64,000 nucleotides of DNA from Lepas anatifera (taxonomy: Eukaryota > Arthropoda > Thecostraca > Lepadidae): positions 310,001 through 374,000 of the forward strand of contig JAOTON010001483.1 of NCBI GenBank assembly GCA_034440635.1, read 5' to 3'. Both the position numbers and the translations under genes were made by a program. Positions 33,273 through 46,400 of the stretch are shown piece after piece. Each line of letters opens with the position of its first letter. Position 1 is the stretch's first letter. The notes below the pieces were generated by a model. It was not told the origin of the DNA. It saw nothing but the letters and a program-made list of their open reading frames with translations, and made no database searches.

Positions 33273-34434
33273 ACACCTCCACAGCATCACAAAGCTGGCC
33301 ATCAAGTACCTACATTGCACTTGCAGTCATGCTGGAGCTCTGCATTTTAGGCATCGAAATATAGCTAGGCGTATTTATTGTGATCAGCCTTTACCTAAAT
33401 CAATCTCTAATGATGGAAAGAAGGGATCCGTAATAACCTAGATAAATGTTCCCATTTTTTGTCATTAAATAAGCAAATACATATTGATTAGGCATAGCGA
33501 AGTGAGGCTATTTGGTATCAAAGCACTGTCTGTAGTTTTCTAAACAGTTTTTAATTTTGTAAATGTGATGAAAGGGCCTAAACATCTGTAAATATAAGAA
33601 ACGCGCTCGTGGTAAAAATGAATGAGATCCTGCAAAAGAGCTTAAAAATGTATTTCGTATTTAAAAAGGGTCTAGGTAAAAAACCCAAAAAATGTTTTTT
33701 TTACGTTGTACTATGATTTATTAGATAATAATAGGTACAAATCAAAATCATAGGGCAAAATTTAATTTCTCAATTTTTCATATGTTGGCATCCTAGTGTG
33801 CATGCGTGCCTTATTGACACCAAATGAGCTAACTAATTTTTTTTTATAATTATGGGCCCCCGTGGATTGGGGCCCCCCTTGAGGTGGGCCCCCTCTAAGG
33901 CTGGCCCCCCACTTTTCAAACCGTTCCTACGCCCCTGAAACTTGACAAGATATGGAACGTCCATCTTCCAGAAAAGTATGAAGCACTGAATTCCGAACAA
34001 AATTGGTTTATCCTAAGTGAGCTGTCCGATTCTTACATGTCAACCCATAACCACTTGCTTAGTTATGCTCGAGAACATACATCGTATTTGGTCATTGTGT
34101 CAATTCTGAGGGCGGACACTACAACAGTGTCTGCAAAATATAATCAACGTAATGGGAAAATGGTCCATTACTGGTTCGTTTGCAAAAAAGGTGCGAATAA
34201 TAGTCGATATCAGATACTCCGGTCGACTAGTGCGCCGGTGCAGCACTCCGAAAACGTTGTTCAAGCCCAGTTTTTTTAGATATACAAGTCAACAAGCGAA
34301 AGCATTTCATTGTATTCATCCTCCATTGAAGTGATGTCTATAACAGTCCGAAATATCAGTCGTGGAGATTCCTGCCGTGGGTATTGTGGCATCTTAGGAT
34401 CCTAGGTACATTTTTTTTAGAAAATCCAATTATT

Positions 34435-35288
34435 TTAACACGCACATTGGCGGGGTTCTGAGCCACCATCGCCGTGACCGGGAGGGGGTACCCAATACCC
34501 ACCCCCTAAGATCCTAAGAACCACGCTAGATAGCGAAAAATGGTAAACGGTGTTGGATAGCCCATCTAATGTTCTATAAAAACATTTTAACAATTATTAG
34601 TCAGGCCATTTTAAGGTCACTAGATGTCAAGTATAGTAATACCATTTAGATGAAGTTTTTCAGTCATTACAGCTGAACCAGTAAAGATAGAGCAAAATTA
34701 TTTAGATCATTGAAATCTTCGCAGCAAACTCAATCGTATGATATATAATATATCCTTGCTAGGTCCAATAAGGTAGAATATAGGATTTGACCAAACCTGA
34801 GGTCAGGTCAGGGTCAAATCAGGATAAAATGCGTATCAGTAAAACTGCAAGAATAAGGCACAACTAATGCCGTTAAAATAAATGCTCTGTCACAATGCAT
34901 TAATAAGTTTTTCAGTTTAGATCACTTTTCCTATATATTTCCAATAGAGAAATCATGGCTCGTACCTGATCTTAGGCCATTGATATACAAAATACCTGAA
35001 TATATTTTGTAGAAATCGGTGAGTGCACTTACTATGTGATATAAGTTTCAATTGGATAGGTTCAACCTGTTCTGACTTACGCTGTCTTAAAATTTTTAGG
35101 TGAGGTCACTTGACCTGCCTGCACTGGTGACCTGACATGAGATGACCTAACCTCAAAAATTTGTCTAAAGCTGTGTAAATGATTAAAGACAAGGTATATC
35201 AGGTACGGCGGCGCTACGCGCCGCCGTTTTTATGCTATCTTCGAAAAACCCGTGGGGGACGGGTACCCGCCCCCCATGCGTGTGTTAA
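34435..35288 (+). mobile_element. 0.85-kb TTAA-flanked non-autonomous element
   Basis: The borders are TTAACACGCACATTGGCGGG and, inverted at the right, CCCCCCATGCGTGTGTTAA. Subterminal GGGTACCC motifs occur at both ends. About seven AGGTCA/TGACCT hexamers are visible inside (34600-35150). It has no coding capacity. Confidence 0.75.
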
Positions 35289-35932
35289 ACACTGACTCTA
35301 ATCAACTTCGAAATAGACCATATAGAATATAACCCATAAAGAAAGGTCGGTCAACTGAGTATCATAGCCAGAAAGGGTGTTAACTTTCTGCATCAACAGA
35401 ACGGGTGCTATCCGTTCTGGGTTCCAGCTGTGCTAGCCTCCTCCTTTCATGAGCCTTTGAAAGGTCACAGTGCCAGAATGGGAGCTTTCGGTGCTTGGTT
35501 ACCTTTCCTCATTGTTCACAGGAGTGGTGCTAGTGGGTCCCTAAGGTCGAATGTAACCCTGACTCCAAGTTTTGGGCATGCACTATCCTCTCCACTCCAT
35601 TGGTGAAACCTAACGCATCAGTATCAGTTCGGAAACGCCGCACTACCGTCCTGAACGACGGTGCACTTCACCACTGTATATGAACGTATCGTAGCGTGAA
35701 ACTCAAATGGGGGGCCTGTGGACTGGTTTTGTGACTGGATTCTTCGACTTGCCGTTCTACATAGCTAGCTCGCCCAGGAAAGTGCAGGCAGTTGTCGTTG
35801 TCCGTGGGTGGTGCGCAGTACAAGCGAGGTCCGGCCGCGGTAGAAGTGGGGACCGGTCACTGGACGGTCGCAGCGCCGAGCTAGTGTGTGTCACTGGGAG
35901 GAGCAGGATCGACGGGCGGACAATCCGCAGCG

Positions 35933-35941
35933 ATGAGGCCG
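35933..35941 (+). CDS. Secreted Gln/Tyr-rich protein, exon 1 (start codon)
   Basis: ATGAGGCCG is followed directly by the donor GTGAGT at 35942. Joined to the exon at 42101, it gives MRPLSLVALLAAVVLSTAQQ, a textbook signal peptide that neither exon encodes alone; this is why this start was chosen. The upstream GC-rich stretch (about 35700-35932) would be 5' untranslated. An arthropod-type TCAGT initiator lies near 35625, but the transcription start is not determined. Confidence 0.75.
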
Positions 35942-37859
35942 GTGAGTTAACATCAGAGCAGTGTTTCGATGTATTATTGTACCAAAGTATGTTGCAGCCA
36001 TGTACGCCCCATAAGAGAGCGTGATGCGTTTCCCAATGCCGTCCTGATTTAGTTTGCAATGCAGAGATGGGAAGACGATGGCTAGATATAGAGGAAACTG
36101 CTTAAAAAGTTTACGCATCACCCCTCCCATGTTTGAAACGAGGCAAAAAGACCGCTTAAAATGTTTTGTCCGTTTAGTATTTTAAGGGCGGTACACTCTT
36201 ATTACGAACACTTCTTAAAAGCGCACTCCAAAAACAAGTGATGTTATGACCATAAACGTCACCACTAGCAGAAACGTGATACTTATAACTTTCACCTTGG
36301 AATGTGAAGGAAAAGTACATTATCTCCTGACAAAGTCTCTGATTTTTTGTCGTGAAAAAATGAGAAATTGTTTGGAGTCTCACCAGTTAGAGAGGCCTTC
36401 CGGAATATTGCTAATTCAGGTAAAGCTAGCTAGGCTTACATTCTGCAGTAGATGAACGAACATTTCGTGTGACAGAATAGATAATACATAATCACCTGGA
36501 GTGCATGCATGACGATGGATGGAAGCCGAAAAATCCAGCTGTGCGTTCTTGAAGCATGCAGAGATTCTAAAACGTACATGCTCAATCCTCGCCCGTGGCG
36601 GGGTGGGGGGGTGGGGTTGAGATATTTGACCACCCCTCCTCCTCGCAGATTTCCATCGGTGCCGGAAGACCTCCGTCCGAGGTGTCACCATACTTGGCAC
36701 ACTTTATTTGTAATATATTGCACAGCTTTTCCCAGAAATTAGAGTTTGGGTCACTCCCGTCCAGGTCACCAGGCTAGGTCAAGCAGGCTCACTTCAAATG
36801 TGTTTTTATAAGAGGCATCAGTAAAAACAGATAAAATCTAACAATCTAATATTACTCATTCACATAATATGCCCGCGGAGTGTCACAAGTTGTGGTAACG
36901 CGATTTTCGATATCGATGACCTAGGGTCATGTACGGGTGGCATGACCCCTCCGTTAGAAATGCAAGTGTAAAACAAGATTAGGGAAAAATGAATAGGTCC
37001 ATTTCTGTAGAGACGGCTGATAATAGCTTCTTATTTCCAAAATCGTACTGCCTTAGGCAGCTTTCTGGGCTCATGCTGCAATTTTTTTACCTGTGACCTC
37101 TGAAAGATAATTCGGGACCGCTTAACCGCCGTACTGTCTGCCTGTCTGTCGATTAGTTACCTGCTCCCAGCACCGCAACCACAGGACCCTTTTTCTTATG
37201 ATCGCGGGCCCATGATGGCCAAAAGGCTAAACACTCACTACCTCAACTTTTAACTTCAAACATATCTAGTCATCTTCAGTGAGATAGCAAAAACAGGCAT
37301 CTTGTGGCCACATTTTCACTCCGTGACGTTTTTTCCAGCTTGGGTTTACTACAAAACCTACCGTATGTTAAAATGCGCCAAGATATTTCACCGCTTGACG
37401 TTTTGTTTGTTTTTTGTTTCTTTTTTCTTATTCGCATCTGACCTGCCCTCCAAACCTACCAGCTATATCCGCCACTGGGCAGTGGTGTGTACGAAAAGGG
37501 CCCAGGTGGTGCCGGGCTCATGGTATTGTTTTTTAATGTGATACTGTTAGGTAGTAATAAAAAATGAAAAATCTGCCTTATGCTCATCGTATATGAAGTT
37601 AATTTGAAACAGTATTATAAATGCATAATATTATTCCCTTCTACGAGAGATACAGACGCTTAGTGTTGGAACAATGTATATAATGTTGGTACAGGTTTGA
37701 GGTTTATTTTTATTTCAAATAATGCTAAAACAACTACGAAACCAACCATTATGTCAGCAATAATTATAAGCTACTGAATCTGTGGAGTATATGGCAACAA
37801 AGATGGGACAAATGGCATAAACTCATTACCTTGGTAATGGATGATGTCACGGCGTTTAT

Positions 37860-38283
37860 TATAATAGCGTCGGGTTTGTCACATTTTGTAGTTCTAATGA
37901 AACACATTTTGACCTAATTTGACCTTAACCGAGCCCAGGTCTGTTCAAATCCTAGATTTCACCCAGCAAGGCCATATTATATATCATTCGATTCGGCTTG
38001 CTACGAGGATTCAGGTTGTCTAGATGTTTTTTTGTTGCATCTCTACCAGCTCAGATGTAATGCCTGAGAGCCTTCAGTTCCATTTTTCCATGTCATGCCT
38101 TGACCTCTAGTAGCCTGTGACCTGACACAAATTATTCATTTTTTTTCTAAAGAGATCTGGATGGGCTATCTAACGCCGTTTACTGTATTTCGTTATCTAG
38201 CGTGATTCTTGAGATCTTAGGGGGAGGGTGGGAACACCCGTCAAAGTAAAGGTGGCTCAGATACCCGTCAATGCGTGTGTTAA
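37860..38283 (-). mobile_element. Truncated TTAA-flanked element (family of 34435-35288)
   Basis: The right border, aatgcgtgtgttaa, matches the inverse of the left border at 34435. The 'gggctatctaacgccgttta' and 'gcgtgattcttgagatctta' stretches match in inverted orientation. The other end is missing. Confidence 0.65.
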
Positions 38284-39559
38284 AATCACAGGTTTCGAAG
38301 TTTTCATTTTTAAGTGAGTGATGTTGATTGATCACTATCCTGATCCCTGCTCTCTGGTTCATTCCAGGTCATTTGTTCATTTTATTGTGATTGGACAGAA
38401 ATAAGATCCTCTCGTTGATAACAGACATACATTTGTAGTGTTTTCCTACTGAAGACGACATTTCTTTGGCCATATTCTTGAAACTGACAGGATCTGCGCA
38501 CATTTTACATCACTTCAAAATTCACTCTCATATCTTTATATGCGACAGTGTTCTAAGTGTGTTTTGGGTTCACTATTTTCCGCCGGTGACCACTCAGGAA
38601 GCAAATCAAAGCGTGGGTGCACAACCACTTGCATCCAAGGCTAAGGGAAGACAAACCTAAGTTAAAGATCTCGATCGTGCGTATGCCAAGTATTTCTTTA
38701 TTAGACAAAATGACACCGAAATTAGACAGTATTTCAACGTGCAACGTTATCATCGGGACATGATCATAACAGGACCTGATGGTAATGTTGTACGTTCACA
38801 CATTGACTCATTTTTTTATTTTGTCTAAAATTTTAATATTTGGCATGTATACAATCCTCTTCAACTCCATTTTAATCATAATGACCTTCCAACAAGCAAT
38901 CCAAACAATAAGATATAATGGAAAGGTAAGCACTGGCTGTGGGGTACGGGACTAGAGTGTTAGGCCACCGATACTTAATTAGGGGAGATCAGAGACATTC
39001 ATCTCCTTTTCCCTCAGCAACCACGTATGACAGGAATCCGACAGGGCTCACTCGACTTGAGTTTTAAGACATACTATTTCTTATTCATTAGAAATATTGT
39101 GCAAGACACAGTGAATTGGCAAAGTGTTATGGGATTACAATGAGTGCGGTGAGACAGTGGCCTTTCTCTCCCGTGGCATCTGACTGAGAAAAACTAAATC
39201 AATAGTTAGGCATCATTGCAGTCATCTCAACGCGGCAATCAAGCCAGTGAAATCTAATCTGGCATTATTATTGAAAACGTCGAGATAGCCCAATACCAGT
39301 TTAAGTTCATCTAATCACCCAGCATGGTCATAACGCATATCAATCGAAACTTAATGAAAACATAGCACAAGCAAGCCGTGAAATATTTCGTCAGCTTGAG
39401 CCTAAGCCCTTCAATACAATTTTTTTATTTAAAAACCCAAGCAACTTTGGTAAGTCCTAAGAGCTCTCGGAGGTCCAACATCCAATTTTCATTTATATCC
39501 TAGATTGTGGCCTAGGAACACAGACTTTCGAAATAATAACTTTGGGGGTTAAGCGATGC

Positions 39560-39732
39560 ACCAATTGCTGATACCATATGGCTTCGGAGGGGGATGAAGT
39601 GAGCTAGGCTTGAGCTAAGGCAGATCGCCAAATCCTGCCTCCGGGTGGGCTCGAACCCACGACACTCTGCACATACAAAGTTTCATAGGCCGAGCAGAGC
39701 GCATGCGCTAACCTACTGGGCTACTTAGACCT
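39560..39732 (-). repeat. tRNA-derived SINE, family B, copy 1
   Basis: On the minus strand, TAGCCCAGTAGGTTAGCGC and, about 50 bases later, GTGGGTTCGAGCCC form A- and B-box-like elements of a tRNA head. A conserved tail follows (GGAGGCAGGATTTGGCGATC). A second copy is at 56342-56525. Confidence 0.75.
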
Positions 39733-42100
39733 GGCACAGAATTTCGAGCATTCGATGCTAATCTGAGAAATATATATGGAAATTCCCATTCTCCTGGCAT
39801 TCCCTGAGTGACAATACTGACTGGCGCGGTAGTGTTTTCTGATTCACTGACTGGATAGCAGTTCCCAGCTTCTATAGATTCCCTCAGCGCGTTGCCAAAG
39901 GAACTTTTAAGCGGACCTGACCGCAGGTCATCGGTAAAAATTATCTTGTTAACACGCACAGTAGAGAGGTCCTAAGGTGCCTCTTCCTGAGATCTAAAAA
40001 ACAAGACCGTGAGGCAATCGCGGGTTTGGGAGAGTGTGCGGACTCTGGTGATCTACAATATAGCCAAATTGTAATGACCAATGCCAATGTGTTCAAGATA
40101 AAACGAGGTAAAAAAAGTCAAATCTAGACCGTGCTGGGTACCTATTTGGAAATGCCTTAATTAAGTGTACAGAAGCCACCAGTAAACTATAACGGTCTAA
40201 AAACACGAAGGGAAGGTCCCATGGAAGGTCCTCTGAATTTTTTTGGCTCAAGGTCATTTGAAGTCATTGACTAAAACATCACAACCTGTTATATTCCCCG
40301 TGATGTAGGTTTGTTCACCGTAACATAGCATCTCAGCCGATCAGTCGATCAGCTGACGATCGGCTGATCGGCTGCTCCTGCGAGTGCTCCACGATTCGTG
40401 CTCCAAAAGTTGTGAATTAAGTGTTTTTCTTCTTAGAACGTATATCCAAGATGTAGCTGATAATATTTTCTACTTGTGCATCGAACTTCTTGATGTTATA
40501 ATGGCTCTGCGACCAACATGAAGATCATTAAAGTTTGCAGAATTGCTGAAGACTTTTGCGATCACTGTAAAAATGCTTGCGACGATCTCGACGCCTCAGC
40601 ATAGACTGCCCAAAAGACCCTGCGTTTTCAGACTCTTAAATCTCGTGACTTTCTCGGTTGGGCACTTATTTTCTAGAGACGGCAAATTGATCTCAGGCTG
40701 AAAAATGGTTGTTCGAATAATCGTCATGTTTGCCTGGAAACTCGATGATATGTCTTCTACGTGGACACTACAACTATTGTGAATGTAATGAAAGATTAGG
40801 CTATATAACAGAGCTTTCGCTGAGCGGTCCCGTATGTGTGACTGCTCGCATTGGCTCTGTTTGTTTCTGGTCTTTTTGTTAAAGCTGGAGTTTTAATTTC
40901 CGTCCTTGATAACGCTTAGTTCGATGGCATTTGCCTCAATAACCATCATATGGCTTCTGATACGTATTTTAAGTCTTCCTGTGATACTCAGAACATTTTA
41001 CAAGACTGCTACTTCCGGACAGTGCACCGTGCTACTTCCGGACAGTGTACTACCCACGTCTGCTGCATTCTACCTGGCTTCACATCCTGCGGGCCGTCTA
41101 CTTATGCACTCATCTGTTTAGTGATTTTAGTCTATCATCAAGGATTTAAATTCAAAATGGATGCTGCCCTGATCCGAAAACAGCTATCCAAGCGAACTGA
41201 AAAGCAAGGAGGAACAGCCCCCTGCGCAAGGGTGGTTACGGTAAACTTAAGAATTACGATATAAAACGATTCTGTGCACCTAAAATTAATAGGTAATCGG
41301 TCAATCTAGCCGAATAATCTTCTGTACAAGTGAGTTCCAGGCTAAGAATAGCCACATGTATTCTGTGGAGCGGTCGGATGAAGTAAAATAAATAAATAAA
41401 TAAATAAATAACATAGCATACCTTAGTCGGCTTCCAGTGCACTCCCGGCTTCTTTCCGCATAACCACGACATTACCCAATTAGTCTCCAGCCTGGCCCAG
41501 AGTTGACTTTACGACCTCGTTTGACATTGAAAATATTGGCCTAGGTCAATGAAAATTGACTATGATGTAGACCACTATAGCCCTCATACCCCCAAACGGA
41601 CATTTTTATAACATTCTTGGTTTCCAAGATCTCATTGGGGGGGGCACTTTAAGATCATCCTCTCCACTGGGCCTTAACGCTAGACCCCTCTCCACCGCAT
41701 GTGCTAACATATACCGATTATATCATGTTATGGCGTATCACTCTGTCGACAATGCAAATGAACTAATGCAAACGCACGATTGAGGTGATGTTAAAATAAA
41801 GGTATGGATTTGAAAGTTTACAATTTAGAACATTTTGGTCAATCTAACCAATATGTAATCACCCTAAGTGTTCATCAGTTTTCTCAAATGTGGCCATGCG
41901 GTGTTTTTCTGCCACGAATGGCTCTCCTTTTAGCCTGTAAAAATAAGTGGGGCGCTTTAGGATGCCCTCGATTGAGTGTATGGGGTATATCTTTGCTTAG
42001 TGATTTTTGTATGATTAAGTATTATGTTCGTATTGAGTGTTTAGTAAGGTCCTGGAGGTTTTACGACACTCAATAATGCCTAATGTTTGTGTGCTTTCAG

Positions 42101-42568
42101 CTTTCTCTAGTGGCACTGCTTGCTGCTGTCGTCCTCAGCACTGCACAGCAGGAGCTGCAACAGCACCAACAGCACCTCCAACCTCCACAGCAGCATCAGC
42201 AGCTGGCGCAGCAGCAACAGCTGGCACTGCGGCACCACAACTACCAGCAGCGGCAACTGCAGCATCTCTACTACAACAGGAAGCTGCCGGAGGTGCGCTA
42301 CCCCTACCCGCCAGAGTTCTACTACTACTACTACCCCTACCTCTACTACATCGTCTTCGGGCCCTACCCGCCGCACTTCTGGCGTCACCTGACTGAGCTG
42401 CGGCAGAGAGCGGCGTTCTTTCAGTCTCTACTAAATCCTTTCAATCTGCACGCGCGTGGTGCTGCCCCAACCATCAGCCAACCAGCGACCACTGCACAGC
42501 CGGAGCAACCAATCACCAGTGAGATAACAGTCGATAACGGGAGTGAGGACAATGATTATCCTAGCTAG
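42101..42568 (+). CDS. Secreted Gln/His-rich and Tyr/Pro-rich protein, exon 2
   Basis: This exon carries 155 codons after the acceptor tgtgtgctttcag. The residues LSLVALLAAVVLSTA complete the signal peptide begun at 35933. The mature protein, about 140 residues, has a Gln/His/Leu-rich segment (roughly residues 19-58), a Tyr/Pro-rich core (PYPPEFYYYYYPYLYYIVFG), a charged helix-like stretch (HFWRHLTELRQRAAFFQSLL) and a Thr/Ser/Asp/Glu tail with an NGS glycosylation sequon. There are no Cys residues. No family was recognised; extracellular matrix, cuticle or adhesive roles would suit the composition but are only inference. AATAAA lies at 43040-43045. Confidence 0.8.
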   Translation, partial: LSLVALLAAVVLSTAQQELQQHQQHLQPPQQHQQLAQQQQLALRHHNYQQRQLQHLYYNRKLPEVRYPYPPEFYYYYYPYLYYIVFGPYPPHFWRHLTELRQRAAFFQSLLNPFNLHARGAAPTISQPATTAQPEQPITSEITVDNGSEDNDYPS

Positions 42569-43099
42569 TGGATGTCAGAAACATCCTCACCGGTAGGGTG
42601 TGTAATGTCCGACGTTTGTCCTGAAAGGGTGGGGTCTGCCCTCGCCATACATATATCTGGCTGTCGAATCGATTTTTCGTAGCAATGATATTCACTAAAA
42701 AGTTAAATTGGCAGATAGTATACGAAATTTTTCTTGGGGTTCTTATGTGGCCATGAGCGTGTTCAATACCTGCAGCAACGCTGATGCGTTGCCGGCTCTT
42801 GCGGACTGGAACTACAAGAAAGTATGCATAAGCTTCCATGGCTAGGTCTTCCCCTGTTCTCACTAAGGACTACTTGGTGGAACCACGATAGTGGCAGTAT
42901 GGGCAGAAATGGGATGAGTTTCCTTTTCAAGCGAGCGGCAATTCTAAGTGCTGGGTGAAAGCTGGAACTTTGGCCGAAGTGCAGCCCAAGTGCCTCTGAG
43001 TTCGAGTGACGCCTTCACGTCGTGCAGTTTTTTTACCTGAATAAAATGCTGAAAGTTGAATAAGCTGCAGGAGGATATTTTCGTCACTTTTAAGGCGTG

Positions 43100-46057
43100 A
43101 TTTGACAGTTGATCGACGCCGATCGACCATCCGGCGCCCCTTGAAAAGGTCACGGCGCCCCTGAAAACGTCACGGCGCAACCTGAAAAGATGATAAAGCC
43201 TCCTGAAATGTCACTCCCGTCTCAAACCCCCTTCCCCAGGGGGCGAGTGTGGACGCCCCGCGATGGGTTCGGACATTCCCTGCTCCGGGTGGCGCTCTTT
43301 TCCATCATGCGCCCGCGACTACTGGAAATCCTGGATCCGCCTGTGGTTGATTAAACCTAGCAGCACTGCTTCATATCAGTTCTTTCTCTGACGTAGTAAT
43401 GGGCTGAGTCCACACAAGTGTCAGAACTCGACGTGTATTCCATTCACAGAAATAAATTCGAGACAATTTGCAGGATCTCTTTGACGATGTAATAACCTAG
43501 TAAGGAAGGGGCTTGGGACTTTAATAGGTGGTTGAAGCGTGAAAAAAATGTGCAGTAAAGCTGTTGAATACAAATACATGACATATTGATAAGTTTCTTT
43601 CACAATTAGGCTTACTTATTGTGGCTAGAAACGAGGCAGCAAAGATCTTGTCAAGGGAGAGAATGTTTGATAACAGCGTCAGGAATACATTGTGGCGCTA
43701 CGTTTCTGCCAGCTGTTGGCCCCTTACGATTCTTCATATACACAGACGTCCATCAATGGCTGACTACCATTGATATTGCCTCCATTACAGCTGCAGCCCG
43801 TTCACACGGGATGACATTTACCAACTCCTAGGCAGCTTCCACTCTCGGCACCCTCACAACTTGTTCGATCTAGGATGCGATGGCAAGGCCGGACGAGGGG
43901 CAACAGTCAGTAGGTTTTTGACCCGCCGGCTTGAAAGTATCCTTCAGTGTGGTTTCCGAATTCCTTTATAGGAAGCCAAGCGCGTGTCCAGCTTTGCGAT
44001 GAGTGTGACATAAGGACGAATAAAATTTTGGGTTCCAAAAGATGGAAGTTGAGTCCAGAAGAAAGCAACAGCCATTCGTGCTGAAACCCAATCTACCGCA
44101 TACCCCCCACCCAAAAGTCAGACCTGGTACCGTTCGTGCACGCTGCTTCTGCCACTTGGGAAACGCCATCAATGTGCATGTCGTCCGGCCTCAGCCTACC
44201 CTGGGAATCGCCAATTACATGGCCAATGCCATTGCGTGTGAATAGGACTTAGGAGAACGCTTTGGTGGAGATGCGCTCACAGCTCAAAAGTCCCGAGAGG
44301 TATGGTGGTCTTATTGTTTATTATTCAGTGTATGTTTTATTTATCCATCAGCGTAGGCCTCCTTTTCTTTTCACATCCTAGTAAGTTTGCTGAATATATC
44401 ACTGGTTCAATATCACAAAAGATACAACACCAAAATGCGACGGGGTGATTTTAAAATGGACTTCTCCACGAATAAAAAGAAACAAGATTTAAAGTCTTTG
44501 GTCATATCATTCTAGCCTATATCAGCGAGCGTAAAATTAATTCGAGTATAAAATTGAATATCATTCAAAATGATAGTGATTAAAACCTGAACACAAATTT
44601 ATATAATCAAAACCACAGGTTGTTATGGTGATTAAAACTAAAGCACAAAAATGTGTGCCTAAGTTTTGATAGCATCTTTTTGAACTATTTTATATGTTGA
44701 AATGGATCTTACGCCAACTGACAAGCGTAGAAAAATTCGGAAAAAGTTTTCAATTTATATTTTTTCATTTTAATATCGTCATAATCTTAATAATTACACT
44801 TATGTCTATTTGGGAGCAGCAAAAAGTATCATGTCACCACTCAAGTCACTGCTAAACTTTTAAGAAGGTAATCCCTCTGTAGGCATACCCAAAAGCTTAT
44901 TGGCCCTGAGCTGAGCTTATGCATGAGTCAGTTAGTTCCGTTGGATGATTTCACAATGTTTAGTACCCCTAACGGATCTCAGCAGCTCCTGTTATTACTT
45001 CAGTTTCCTTGTAATGTCAAGAAACACGACGAACCGTAACAGCAAGCTGATTTTTTTACATCCATGGTTATCATAACCAAGCCTGGATGTGAATACACAC
45101 CACAGAAAGAGGTAAAGAGACAAAACTAGAAGAATCTCAGAAGTAGTGTGATACTTAGAGCTATCGATGGTGCGAGCCGGATATAGGCGAGGTATTGCGT
45201 TAATCAAAAATATCAAAACGGTAAAAATCAAATGTTGGCAAAAATCAAATGTCTCATCACACATTTTGAAATGTGCAGCAAAGGGAGACATTTGTACCAT
45301 TTAAGCAGCTTGCTGGCTTCCGATGCTCAAAGCAACTTATGATGCAGCAAGGAGTACGATAATAAGTTGATAAGAGATCCATCGAGGAAATGGACCAAAT
45401 ACCATATTGTCACATCAAGATTAGTTTCCTGACTAAATGCTGCCAACGCTGCACTTTATGCGTCGACAAAAATGTAATACAAGACACAGACACAGATGTA
45501 TATGGCGAGGTTATGTTTATTTTTAGAAAAAAACATGGACTGTTATGAAACTTCTCGGTCGTATAACTAACCGATTTTACCAACTAAAAAAACAGCACAC
45601 AACTAAACAAAATCCCTCTAACTACTTTAAATCTGATCTATAGTTGGACCTTATAAATGTCAAAATCATAGAAGTTAAAGTACGGACATAATACCGAAAT
45701 TAGGAGCTTTAACTCCAAACAGCTGACATATGGACCAAACTATGCTCCAAAAAATCGTCATGTGCTATGAATACTTGATGGATTGCAGCATAGTTTTGAT
45801 ATGGGCTTATCGTGGGTTTAAGTGAAACACCTTTAAATACGCCCATATCTTGCACAGCAATGCCTCACTCAAGCATATCAGATTAATACATCGACTTATT
45901 AGCGGCAAAACGCTTACGGTTATCATCGCATCGCTTATGACTTGACTACTTAATCAACAAATTTCAACCAGACATTAGTAACAGGCTCTATTTACGTGAT
46001 CGTTTCATTCACGCATTTCCCGGTCCTTCCAAATTCCTCCTCTCAACAGGTGAGACT
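43100..46057. other. Intergenic stretch between two genes
   Basis: A G/C-rich dispersed repeat ending CCTGGATCCGCCTGTG occupies about 43120-43350. The remainder, to the end of the lipase gene, is AT-rich; I see no supported gene in it. Confidence 0.5.
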
Positions 46058-46325
46058 TCAGGCGTTCGCCAGGGCCAAGGGGTGAAAAGACATAGTATTC
46101 TTGTCTGTGACGAATTCATCATTTCCCCACATTTCTAGCGTCTTGACCTTCAACTGGGTGCCCACCCGGTTCAGTCTCAGCATAGCCGGCCGGAGGGGGA
46201 TACTGCCTTTGGCAGCGCTCTCCTGAGAGTGGTAGGTCAACTCGACCCATGTGATGTCCCCGAGGTCAACAGGCGTGTGGAGCATGGTCCGCACTGGTCC
46301 CAGGGAAGGGATGGAGACTCCAGAG
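46058..46325 (-). CDS. Pancreatic-lipase-family protein, last coding exon (PLAT-like domain end)
   Basis: On the minus strand, the acceptor ctctctccgacag is followed by one base completing an Asn codon. The exon then reads SGVSIPSLGPVRTMLHTPVD, LGDITWVELTYHS, a GSIPLRPAMLRLNRVG segment and LKVKTLEMWGND, stopping at TGA (46060-46058). Incoming phase 1 matches the outgoing phase of the exon at 49011-48849. The alternating beta-strand pattern and its position after the catalytic domain fit the C-terminal PLAT-like domain of pancreatic-type lipases. A (GA)n/(GACA)n run lies immediately upstream in the intron. Confidence 0.82.
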
Positions 46326-46348
46326 CTGTCGGAGAGAGGAGAGGAGCG

Positions 46349-46400
46349 AGTTAGAGAGAGAGAGAGGGGGGAGAGAGAGACACAGACAGACAGACAGACA
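46349..46400. repeat. (GA)n and (GACA)n microsatellite
   Basis: An agagagag run followed by acagacagacagacag lies in a lipase intron, close to the acceptor of the last exon. Confidence 0.95.

Larger units (their letters stand above)
28521..33937. mobile_element. 5.4-kb hAT-like element with internal minisatellite (outer element of a nest)
   Basis: The left end is CATAGGCGTAGGAACCGGGG, the right end GGTTCCTACGCCCCTG in its diverged form (accgttcctacgcccctg). An exact 8-bp duplication, AAACTTGA, flanks it (28513-28520 and 33938-33945). A second copy of the left terminus (CATAGGCATAGGAACCGGGG) lies at about 32827. The interior is mostly a 20-25-bp degenerate tandem repeat plus the nested element at 29261-32257. 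No transposase open frame is visible. Confidence 0.75.
35942..42100 (+). other. 6.2-kb intron of the secreted-protein gene
   Basis: The intron begins GTGAGT and ends tgtgtgctttcag. It contains TTAA-element fragments (36690-37140, 37860-38283 and 41500-41712), a dispersed repeat similar to 165-375 at 37244-37480, a SINE at 39560-39732 and an (AAAT)n run at 41386-41411. Between about 38290 and 39560, and 39740 and 41380, no feature was recognised. Confidence 0.65.

Noticed and set aside
39640..39732. tRNA gene on the minus strand
   Set aside because: It is the head of SINE family B: the same sequence with a conserved downstream tail recurs at 56342-56525, and box spacing is too long for a mature tRNA.
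41386..41411. Retrotransposon 3' end marked by (AAAT)n
   Set aside because: Only the simple repeat is visible; no LINE coding sequence precedes it on either strand.
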